Shown in pieces: positions 1 to 6,450 of a DNA stretch of 64,000 bases. The stretch's first letter is position 1, and the number at the start of each line of letters is the position of its first letter. This DNA comes from Bacillota bacterium (GTDB lineage: Bacteria > Bacillota > Clostridia > Saccharofermentanales > Fastidiosipilaceae), in NCBI GenBank assembly GCA_023388435.1, contig JAEWGG010000016.1:9988-73987 (forward strand), written 5' to 3'. A program made the position numbers and the translations under genes. Under the pieces are notes generated by a model. It saw only the letters and a list, made by a program, of their open reading frames with translations, was not told where the DNA came from and searched no databases.

Positions 1-494
1 GCGCAGGGAGCCTCGCTGAGGCCCTGGCCCAGGTGGCCCGTGAACAGTCGGCCCAGACCCTGGTCCCAGCTTCTCAGGTTGGGCAGAATCTGGACTCCGA
101 TTCCCAGCAGACCCCAGGAGCTGGCCGTCCCCGCCTGCGGAGCAGGGCGCAGATCCGCGCTTTGTGGACTGAGTTCCAGGCTAAGCTCGAGCAGGAGGAC
201 AGCTACACCTACTTCATGCTGCGTAAGGGCCGGGTTCGCGTGGAGGGGGGCAAGATCCGTATACATTACGGGGCGGAGGAGGCCAACTCCTATCGGGCCC
301 TGCAAGAGCCCCGGCTCCAGCAGAGTCTCCTGCGCAGCTGGCGCCCCTACGAACTGCAGACGGGCCTGGCTCTGGAGCTGCTCGGACCCAGCCAGGAAGA
401 GGACCCGGACCTGCCACAGACTGAGACGGACTGGCAAGAGCGCATCCGCACGGTGACCCGCGACCTGGACATCCCCGTCGAGGAGCTGGACTGA
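1..494 (+). CDS. dnaX: C-terminal part of probable DNA polymerase III gamma/tau subunit (5' end outside window)
   Basis: The reading frame is open from the left edge of the window (first full codon at base 3) to a TGA at 492-494, so only about 163 C-terminal residues are present. No ATPase motif is visible because the N-terminal clamp-loader domain would lie upstream. What is seen is a linker rich in Q, S and P, then a mixed alpha/beta tail with an acidic end. The assignment rests mainly on gene order: dnaX-ybaB-recR is a very widely conserved bacterial operon, and the next two genes are ybaB and recR. The short tail fits the variable tau C-terminal region. The apparent GTG start at 33 is internal. 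Another C-terminal fragment cannot be excluded from the sequence alone. Confidence 0.7.
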   Translation, partial: AGSLAEALAQVAREQSAQTLVPASQVGQNLDSDSQQTPGAGRPRLRSRAQIRALWTEFQAKLEQEDSYTYFMLRKGRVRVEGGKIRIHYGAEEANSYRALQEPRLQQSLLRSWRPYELQTGLALELLGPSQEEDPDLPQTETDWQERIRTVTRDLDIPVEELD

Positions 495-582
495 GGGTCC
501 TGGCCCAAAGCTCGGATAAAGAAAACTTTTACATCTTATATACTAGAGTCAGAATAGCGTTCCAAGACTGGAGGAAGAGACA

Positions 583-930
583 ATGGCACGTAGAGGATTC
601 GGTGGTTTCCCCGGAGCTGGCGGCGGCAATATGAACGCCCTGCTCAAGCAGGCCCAGAAGATGCAGCAGGACCTCGCGAAGGCCCAGGAAGAGCTGGCCC
701 AAACTGAGGTCTGGGGCTCGGCTGGCGGCGACATGGTACGGGTAAAGATGAACGGCGGACACGAGCTTCTGGCCCTCGAAATTAAGCCGGAGGCTGTGGA
801 TCCTGAGGATGTGGAGATGCTCCAGGATCTGGTCTTAGCCGCTGCGGCCAACGCCCGTGAGCAGCTGGACCGCCTGCAGGAGGAGAAGATGGGCCGCTTC
901 GGTAACATGGGGATGGGTTTGGGTTTCTGA
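583..930 (+). CDS. ybaB: YbaB/EbfC family nucleoid-associated protein
   Basis: 115-residue protein, the usual length for YbaB/EbfC DNA-binding proteins, which act as dimers on the nucleoid and are often encoded with recR. A glycine-rich N-terminus is followed by the family's helix, in which NALLKQAQKMQQDL is typical, then a strand region with the conserved GGDMVRVKMNGGHELLALEI stretch and a long C-terminal helix ending in a Gly/Met-rich tail. The start has a good Shine-Dalgarno sequence (GGAGGA near 570). The stop codon overlaps the recR start (TGATG), so the two are translationally coupled. An AT-rich stretch with TATACT at 539-544 lies upstream and may be a -10 element, but no convincing -35 was found. 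Confidence 0.93.
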   Translation: MARRGFGGFPGAGGGNMNALLKQAQKMQQDLAKAQEELAQTEVWGSAGGDMVRVKMNGGHELLALEIKPEAVDPEDVEMLQDLVLAAAANAREQLDRLQEEKMGRFGNMGMGLGF

Positions 931-1538
931 TGCCGAAATTTTCTCCTGTTATTAGTAAGTTGATTTCTGAGCTGGGCCAGCTGCCAGGCATCGGGGCCAA
1001 GACTGCCCAGCGCCTGGCCTTCCACATTCTCGCCCAGCCGGACGACAGGGCCCTGGCCCTGGCCCGGGCCATAGAGGCCGCGAAGCAGGAGGTCCATTTT
1101 TGCTCCTCCTGCTACAACCTGACCGAGCAGGATCCCTGCCCGATCTGCAGTGATGAAGACCGGGATCGCAGCCTGCTCTGCGTGGTGGAGCAGGCTAATG
1201 ACCTCGCGGCCATCGAGCGTACGGGAGGGTATCACGGCCTTTACCACGTGCTGCATGGGGCACTCAATCCAAATGCCAATATGACGGTGGATAAATTAAA
1301 ACTGCGCGAGCTCTTCCAGCGTCTGAATGAGCATCCGGAGATAGAGGAGGTCATCCTGGCGATGAATGCGACTGTGGAGGGGGAGGCCACGGCCACCTAT
1401 ATCCAGCGCCTGCTCCTGCCCGCAGGCATCCGCATTTCCCGCCTGGCCCACGGTTTGGCCATGGGCTCCAACCTGGAGTACACCGATGAGGTGACGCTTA
1501 TCAAGGCCTTCGAGGGGAGGCGCGTCTATCAGAGCTGA
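930..1538 (+). CDS. recR: Recombination mediator protein RecR
   Basis: 202 residues, standard for RecR, which with RecO/RecF loads RecA at gaps and helps repair daughter-strand gaps. Visible in order: an N-terminal helix-hairpin-helix (LPGIGAKTAQRLAFHIL, about residues 18-34), a four-cysteine zinc finger (C58, C61, C70, C73), and a Toprim domain beginning LLCVVEQANDLAAIERTG. The C-terminal GLAMGSNLEYTDEVTL segment is the conserved RecR signature. It overlaps ybaB by one base and is followed by an intrinsic terminator, so recR ends the operon. Confidence 0.97.
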   Translation: MPKFSPVISKLISELGQLPGIGAKTAQRLAFHILAQPDDRALALARAIEAAKQEVHFCSSCYNLTEQDPCPICSDEDRDRSLLCVVEQANDLAAIERTGGYHGLYHVLHGALNPNANMTVDKLKLRELFQRLNEHPEIEEVILAMNATVEGEATATYIQRLLLPAGIRISRLAHGLAMGSNLEYTDEVTLIKAFEGRRVYQS

Positions 1539-1562
1539 GCGCTCCGCCACAGGCCAGCCTGA

Positions 1563-1592
1563 GTCCCGGTCCACAGGGCCGGGACTTTTTTT
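1563..1592 (+). terminator. Intrinsic terminator after recR
   Basis: Ten-base-pair GC-rich stem (GTCCCGGTCC at 1563-1572 with GGGCCGGGAC at 1576-1585, one G-U pair), a three-base loop, then seven T residues. Confidence 0.92.
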
Positions 1593-1880
1593 GTCCTGGC
1601 GGACCGGGATCTGGACCTTCTCAATGCGGACACTGCCGCGGACAGTGTCGTCCCACGGCCTTGGAGCGAGGAAAAAGCTTCCTTGCCTCAGGGCGCAGGC
1701 GCCCAGAGTAGGTGGAATTTTGCAGAATGTTACAACATGTTACAAAAATGCTACAGTACGTGCCGCTTGTAAATTCCATAAATAAAGGGCCAGATTGGGT
1801 ATAACTGGGGATTTTCAGCCTTAAAAACACAATATCTGCTACTTTTGACCTGGGCAAGGAGGCGAGAAGAGCGTTATAAT

Positions 1881-1898
1881 TGTTACAGGAGTGTAACA
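1881..1898. promoter_or_regulatory. Perfect dyad TGTTACA-N4-TGTAACA, probable operator
   Basis: Seven-base arms with a four-base spacer, directly downstream of TATAAT (1875-1880). The form resembles CRP/FNR-type (TGTTA-N8-TAACA) or BlaI/CopY-type (TACA...TGTA) sites, but no cognate regulator can be named from this window. Confidence 0.5.
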
Positions 1899-1922
1899 GC
1901 CTGCGGAATTTTGAAATATTCC

Positions 1923-1951
1923 TTGCAATGCCCTGAAAAAGTCATTAGAAT
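1923..1951 (+). promoter_or_regulatory. Sigma-70-type promoter of the mraZ operon
   Basis: TTGCAA at 1923-1928 and TAGAAT at 1946-1951 are separated by 17 bp. The predicted start of transcription falls at about 1958, at the edge of the MraZ boxes. Confidence 0.75.
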
Positions 1952-1960
1952 AGCAGTCAA

Positions 1961-1996
1961 GTGGTGAAAAGTGGTGAAAAGTGGAGTGAAGTGGCG
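1961..1996 (+). promoter_or_regulatory. Four tandem MraZ-box repeats (operator)
   Basis: GTGGTG, GTGGTG, GTGGAG and GTGGCG start at 1961, 1971, 1981 and 1991, exactly 10 nt apart, and most are preceded by AAA or GAA. Tandem AAAGTG[G/T]-type repeats with this period are the known MraZ operator form. They lie at and just after the predicted transcription start, fitting autorepression of the cluster by MraZ. Confidence 0.85.
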
Positions 1997-2069
1997 GATT
2001 CCTGCCCGACACAGCACAGATAAGCCCTTCACCCTGCCCAGGCAGATCAGGAAGAAGAAAGGACGCGAG

Positions 2070-2507
2070 ATGGCGCGCTACGCTCACACCAGCGATGCGA
2101 AGGGGAGAATATTTATCCCTGCCAAGCTGCGGGACAGCCTCGGACGGAGTGTCTATGTCACGAAGTCCCTGGACCGCGGCTATCTTGCTATTTACACGGA
2201 AGAGCAGTTCGAGCACATCCGTGAGCAGCTCTTCAACCTGCCTGGTACAGATCAGGTGGCCAGAAGGCTGCGCCGTGCGATTATCGGCGAGGCCATACAC
2301 TGCCTGATGGACAGCCAGGGGCGCATCAGCATCAGCGAGGAACTCTGGCAGGAGATCGGCGTGACGGCCGGCGATGAGGTCTATGTTATCGACATGGGCG
2401 ACGGCCTTGAGCTGGTCAGCAAGCGCTTCTTCGAGGAGCAAAAACGTCTGGAGCAGGCCATCACCGAGATGGATCTGAGCCAGTTCGACGTCAAGGGCAT
2501 CTTCTGA
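2070..2507 (+). CDS. mraZ: Transcriptional regulator MraZ
   Basis: 145 residues from ATG 2070, matching the family length (about 140-150). Two AbrB-like swapped-hairpin repeats are visible: DAKGRIFIPAKLRDSLG near residue 9, and MDSQGRISISEELWQEIG in the second half. MraZ forms rings and binds tandem repeats ahead of its own operon; such repeats are present at 1961-1996. The frame is open further upstream (GTG 1971), but that extension would be translated through the operator. The ATG at 2070 has an AAGAAAGGA ribosome site and restores the conserved N-terminus, so it is preferred. rsmH starts one base after the stop. Confidence 0.96.
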   Translation: MARYAHTSDAKGRIFIPAKLRDSLGRSVYVTKSLDRGYLAIYTEEQFEHIREQLFNLPGTDQVARRLRRAIIGEAIHCLMDSQGRISISEELWQEIGVTAGDEVYVIDMGDGLELVSKRFFEEQKRLEQAITEMDLSQFDVKGIF

Positions 2508-2508
2508 T

Positions 2509-3501
2509 ATGGCCGGGACTGAGGACCGTCGGGAACTTAGCTTCAGCCACGTGCCCGTACTCTTCGAGGCCTGTATGGAAGCCCTCCGCATCCGGCCTGA
2601 CGGCTGCTATGTGGACGCGACCCTGGGTGGGGCGGGCCACGCCTCAGGAATTCTGGAACGCCTGGGCCCGGGAGGACGGCTGCTCGGTTTCGACAAGGAT
2701 CTTGAGGCCCTGGAGACGGCCCGTCGGCGTCTGGGGCCCCTCGCGGCGGAGCGTGCTGTGGAGCTGCGGACCGTACATGCGGACTTTCGCAGTTTGGACC
2801 AGGCCCTGCAAGAGAGTTCCTGGGGACCAATCGATGGGATACTGGCCGACCTGGGGGTCTCGTCGCATCAGTTGGACAGTGCCCTGCGCGGCTTTTCCTT
2901 CCGCCAGTCAGGTCCCCTCGACATGCGTATGGACCAGAGTCGAGGCCAGACTGCGGCGGACCTGGTCAACAGCTGGTCCGCAGAGGACTTGGAGCGCTGC
3001 TTCCGGGATTATGGTGAGGAGCGCTATGCCAGACTGGTGGCCCGGCAGATCGTGGATCGCCGCAGGCTTCGGCCCTTCGCGGAGACCCTGGACCTGGCCA
3101 AGGTCATCGCCGAGGCCCTGCCCGCCAAGGCGCGGCGTGAGAAGCATCCTGCCAAGCGCTGCTTCCAGGCCCTGCGCATCGCCGTCAACGATGAGCTGGG
3201 CGCTCTGGAGGCACTACTGGATGCCATTCCGCGGCATATGGCAGCGGGGGGGCGTGTGGCCATCATCAGTTTTCACTCGCTGGAAGACCGCCTGATTAAG
3301 CGGCGCTTTCGCCAGTGGGAACGACCCTGTACCTGCCCGCCGAACCTGCCCTGTGTCTGTGGGATGAGGCCGCTGGGACACAGCCCCGAACGCCGGGGAC
3401 AGGTGGCCAGGGCGGAGGAACAGATGCGTAACAGCCGGGCGCATTCCGCCCGTTTACGGATATTTGAGTGGGAGACAAGTGGATGTACCGAGACAACCTA
3501 G
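2509..3501 (+). CDS. rsmH: 16S rRNA (cytosine1402-N4)-methyltransferase RsmH (MraW)
   Basis: 330 residues, slightly longer than the usual 310. RsmH N4-methylates C1402 in the ribosomal P site. The SAM-binding motif VDATLGGAGHA lies near residue 36, followed by LADLGVSSHQLD and FSFRQSGPLDMRMD, all diagnostic of the family. The C-terminal part carries AKRCFQALRIAVNDEL and IISFHSLEDRLIKRRF. Cysteines in the PCTCPPNLPCVCG stretch near the end resemble those of other Firmicute RsmH proteins. It starts one base after mraZ and its 3' end overlaps ftsL by 19 bp, so it is co-transcribed with the division genes. Confidence 0.97.
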   Translation: MAGTEDRRELSFSHVPVLFEACMEALRIRPDGCYVDATLGGAGHASGILERLGPGGRLLGFDKDLEALETARRRLGPLAAERAVELRTVHADFRSLDQALQESSWGPIDGILADLGVSSHQLDSALRGFSFRQSGPLDMRMDQSRGQTAADLVNSWSAEDLERCFRDYGEERYARLVARQIVDRRRLRPFAETLDLAKVIAEALPAKARREKHPAKRCFQALRIAVNDELGALEALLDAIPRHMAAGGRVAIISFHSLEDRLIKRRFRQWERPCTCPPNLPCVCGMRPLGHSPERRGQVARAEEQMRNSRAHSARLRIFEWETSGCTETT

Positions 3502-4034
3502 CGCGTAAGGTCGCGAGGCCCCAGTCTGGGAAGGGGCGAGAGGGCCAGAGTCAGAAGCAGACGAGGGCCCGCGTGCTGCCGCGCCTGACGCCAGAGAAGC
3601 GTCGCTATTTGGAAGAGCGTGAACGCTACGCCCAGCAGAATAAGCAGCGCCGTCACCGCCTGGGGCAGATCGTCGCCTTCTTGGGGGGACTGACAGCCAT
3701 GGCCATATTTCTGCTCTACGTCCAGTCCCTCATTATTTCTGACAACTACGCCAATCAGGACCTGCGCCAGGAGATCGCGCGTCTGGAACAGGAGAACAGT
3801 CAGCTGCAGAGCGAGATCGCATTGAAGAGCGGCCGCAAGGAAATCTCGGAGCAGGCCATCGCCCTCGGCTTCCAGGAGGCCGAACCCGAGCAGATTGTGC
3901 GCTACCGTCTGCCCAAGAGCGACCAGCTCCTGCTCTCCTCAGTCTCTGGGGGGCAGGGCCGCCAGGAGACCTACAGTGAGATTCTGGATTCGCTTGAGGA
4001 CTACTTCCGCACAGCCGGGCAGCAGAACCCGTGA
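3483..4034 (+). CDS. ftsL: FtsL-type cell division protein (septum formation initiator family)
   Basis: 183 residues from ATG 3483, chosen because GGGAG at 3470-3474 is well spaced; a GTG at 3468 is less likely. It has about 60 strongly basic cytoplasmic residues, a single membrane segment (about residues 60-85, from LGQIVAFLGGLT on), then a leucine-zipper coiled coil (LRQEIARLEQENSQLQSEIA) outside the cell, ending in a hydrophilic tail. Size, topology and position between rsmH and the PBP gene identify it as FtsL, which links FtsQ/FtsB (DivIB/DivIC) to the septal synthase. The N-terminal tail is long for the family. A hairpin with a T-tract follows the stop. Confidence 0.88.
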   Translation: MYRDNLARKVARPQSGKGREGQSQKQTRARVLPRLTPEKRRYLEERERYAQQNKQRRHRLGQIVAFLGGLTAMAIFLLYVQSLIISDNYANQDLRQEIARLEQENSQLQSEIALKSGRKEISEQAIALGFQEAEPEQIVRYRLPKSDQLLLSSVSGGQGRQETYSEILDSLEDYFRTAGQQNP

Positions 4035-4054
4035 GATGATGTCATACGCCAGCC

Positions 4055-4093
4055 GCCTGTGCCACTGTTCAGGGTGCAGGCTTTTGTTTTTTT
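4055..4093 (+). terminator. Hairpin plus T-tract inside the division cluster, possible attenuator
   Basis: A nine-pair stem with two G-U pairs (4055-4063 with 4073-4081, nine-base loop) is followed by TTTTGTTTTTTT. It lies between ftsL and the PBP gene and may reduce read-through; no clear new promoter was found downstream. Confidence 0.55.
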
Positions 4094-4120
4094 CTTGGGA
4101 AAAGCTGAGGTACCGAAACG

Positions 4121-6448
4121 ATGCGTTTTGAACAGCCAGAGGATAGGGGATCGAGAAGGAGGGGGAAGCTGCGCGGACCCGTGCTGGGTTCCGCGGCCCG
4201 CAACGCGGTCCGTGAGGAGCGCCGGCGCTACCGCATGCGTTTTGACCCCTATCCGAAGAGCCTCAACACCACGCGCGGCAGCGTCATGGTGCTGGGCTTT
4301 GTCATGTTTCTCTTTTCGCTGGTCCTCATTCTGAGCCTCTTCCGTATCCAGATTGAGGCCCATGCGGACTACAGCAGTAAGGCCGCCGCCCTGCACTATC
4401 GGCGGACGGTGATTCAGCCTGAGCGCGGACAGATTCTCGACCGTAACGGTCTGCCCCTGGCGATTACGACCTACGATTACACCATTGGCATGACGCCCCA
4501 TTCCGTGGCCTCCTATGCCAACAAGGAGAAGCAGCAGACCCGTGCACAGATTGCGGCGAAGGTCAGTGAGATTCTTGGCCTGAAACGCGCAGATTTTGAG
4601 AAGGATCTGGCCGATGAGGACAGTGTTTACACCCAGATTAAAAAGCATGTCCAGCGTCCGGAAGTGGAGAAGCTTAAGGCCTATCTTAACGAGCACACGA
4701 TCTACGGCTTTCGCATTGACAGCGCCATGCAGCGCAGCTACCCAGAAAAGGAGACGGGGGCCAATGTGGTCGGTTTCGCCTCTTCGGGTGGTGGGGTCAT
4801 CGGTGTCGAGGCCCGTTATGACAAGGAGCTGGCGGGCCAGCCAGGCTATGCTTTCAGGCAGGAAGACAACGCAGCAGGCCTTCAGCTGCCGTTTACGGAG
4901 GGCACCATTCAGGAGGCCCGCCCTGGCTACAATGTCCAGCTGAGTATTGATACGGACTTCCAGGCCTACTGTGAAGAACTCATCGACTACTATGTCCAGG
5001 CCCTCCCAGCTAAAGAGGGAGGAGAGATTATCGCCATGGACAGCCGTACGGGGGGGATCCTGGCCATGGCCAGCTCCCACCGCTTCGATCTGAATGAACC
5101 CTACGCCCAGCCCAGGGGCGGGACGGAGAAGGACTGGGACCCCTTCAACAAGCAGAACCAGATGGAAAAGGTCTATAAGAACTGGCGTAACGAGGCCATC
5201 AGCCGCCTCTATGAGCCTGGTTCGACCATCAAGGCGCTGACGGTAGCCATGGCCTTGGAAGAGAAGGTGGCGGGCGAGAACGAACTTTTCAGCGATGTTC
5301 CTGTTGAGGTCCCAGGCTTTACGGACTACGCGATCCGCTGCTGGGCCTATCCGGGCAATCACGGGAGCGAGACGATGTACCAGGCCCTGGCTAATTCCTG
5401 CAATCCGGTCATGGTGCGCCTTTCTTTTAAGCTGGGTATCGAACGTTTTTACAACTACGTCCGCGCCTTCGGCCTGAGGTCGGAGACCGGGGTGGACCTG
5501 CCGGGGGAGGCCGTGCCGATGATCCACCGTGAGCAGGATGCCCAGCTCATTGATATGGCCGCCTTTTCCTTCGGGGAATCCAATGCGGTTACCCCCCTCC
5601 ATTTGGTGAATAGCTACGCTGTCTTTGCGAACAAGGGTAAAATTCTGACCCCACATGTCGTGGAGCGCCTTGTGGATGCTGCGGGCAACACCGTGCGCGA
5701 GGTCGGGCGTCAGGAGGGGCGGCAGGTCATTTCTGCCGAGACGGCCCAGAAGATGCTGGAATATCTGCGGGGACCAGTCTACGACGGCCCCCACGGCCTG
5801 ATCACCGCCCCGGGTTACGGGATGCTCGGGAAGACCTCCACCTCGAACTACATGGACAATCAGGGGGTCGAGCATGCGGTACTTTCTTTCTGCTCCATCG
5901 CCCCCTCCTGGGATCCCCATGTGGTCTGTCTGGTGATCCTCCACGACACCCCCAGCTGGATGATCAGCGCCGACGTACAGTATATCTGCTCCCAGGTTAC
6001 CGAGCGGGCCCTGCAGGTCCTGGGCGTCAAGCGCGATTACTCGGAAGAGAGCATCAGCGAGGCCACCAGTCTCATCTGGACCCGTGACCTGGCGGAGAAG
6101 CCGGCCAGTGATGCGGCCAGGGTCTATTTTGATCTGGTCTATCAAGTGGTCCGTGAGCCGGGGATGAAGGATACGGATGCGATCAAGTTCCAGTATCCGC
6201 CTGCTGGCGTGGCGGTGACCCACGGGGGCTTTGTCTACATCGGAAACAAGGAACAGATTACGGAGATGGTGCGCGTCCCGCAGCTGATCGGCATGGATTA
6301 CGACCAGGCCCGGAGCACCTGCCGCCGTCTTGGTCTGAATCTCCGGATTCAGGGGGACGTCTCGAAGCGGGTTAAGGCCCAGAGTGTGGAAGCCGGCCAG
6401 GAGCTGCTCAAGTACTCGGTGCTTGGTCTGGATTTCGGGGAGGAATAA
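4121..6448 (+). CDS. Division-specific class B penicillin-binding protein with PASTA domain (FtsI/SpoVD-like)
   Basis: 775 residues. A basic cytoplasmic tail (about 53 residues) precedes one membrane segment (about 54-76), then the PBP dimerisation region (QPERGQILDRNGLPLAI) and the transpeptidase domain. Active-site motifs are S368-T-I-K371, S426-C-N428 and K571-T-S; the third usually reads KTG, so Ser573 is unusual. A C-terminal PASTA domain (about 712-775) makes it SpoVD/PBP2X-like. It crosslinks septal peptidoglycan outside the membrane, partnering FtsW. ATG 4121 has a weak GAGG ribosome site; ATG 4235, which begins with the same MRF tripeptide, is an alternative start. murF follows after two bases where murE would often be. 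Confidence 0.94.
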   Translation: MRFEQPEDRGSRRRGKLRGPVLGSAARNAVREERRRYRMRFDPYPKSLNTTRGSVMVLGFVMFLFSLVLILSLFRIQIEAHADYSSKAAALHYRRTVIQPERGQILDRNGLPLAITTYDYTIGMTPHSVASYANKEKQQTRAQIAAKVSEILGLKRADFEKDLADEDSVYTQIKKHVQRPEVEKLKAYLNEHTIYGFRIDSAMQRSYPEKETGANVVGFASSGGGVIGVEARYDKELAGQPGYAFRQEDNAAGLQLPFTEGTIQEARPGYNVQLSIDTDFQAYCEELIDYYVQALPAKEGGEIIAMDSRTGGILAMASSHRFDLNEPYAQPRGGTEKDWDPFNKQNQMEKVYKNWRNEAISRLYEPGSTIKALTVAMALEEKVAGENELFSDVPVEVPGFTDYAIRCWAYPGNHGSETMYQALANSCNPVMVRLSFKLGIERFYNYVRAFGLRSETGVDLPGEAVPMIHREQDAQLIDMAAFSFGESNAVTPLHLVNSYAVFANKGKILTPHVVERLVDAAGNTVREVGRQEGRQVISAETAQKMLEYLRGPVYDGPHGLITAPGYGMLGKTSTSNYMDNQGVEHAVLSFCSIAPSWDPHVVCLVILHDTPSWMISADVQYICSQVTERALQVLGVKRDYSEESISEATSLIWTRDLAEKPASDAARVYFDLVYQVVREPGMKDTDAIKFQYPPAGVAVTHGGFVYIGNKEQITEMVRVPQLIGMDYDQARSTCRRLGLNLRIQGDVSKRVKAQSVEAGQELLKYSVLGLDFGEE

Positions 6449-6450
6449 GC

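Larger units (their letters stand above)
1593..1960. promoter_or_regulatory. Long non-coding interval upstream of mraZ with repeated TGTTACA motifs
   Basis: Between recR and mraZ (1539-2069) there is no convincing gene. The interval is more AT-rich than its surroundings in its second half. It holds a perfect 7-bp hairpin (GACACTG 1629-1635 / CAGTGTC 1643-1649). TGTTACA occurs at 1728-1734 and 1738-1744, with the variant TGCTACA at 1749-1755, at 10 and 11 nt spacing. A perfect inverted pair TGTTACA-GGAG-TGTAACA lies at 1881-1898, immediately after a TATAAT hexamer (1875-1880) that lacks a well-spaced -35. These look like binding sites for an unidentified regulator of the division cluster; the regulator is not known. 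Confidence 0.5.

Noticed and set aside
1591..1785. 64-codon frame after recR
   Set aside because: No ribosome site, no recognisable composition and it covers the recR terminator and the repeat region.
4001..6223. 740-residue open frame on the minus strand under the PBP gene
   Set aside because: It is the shadow of a well-supported gene on the plus strand, has no family motifs, and GC-rich DNA often gives long antisense frames.
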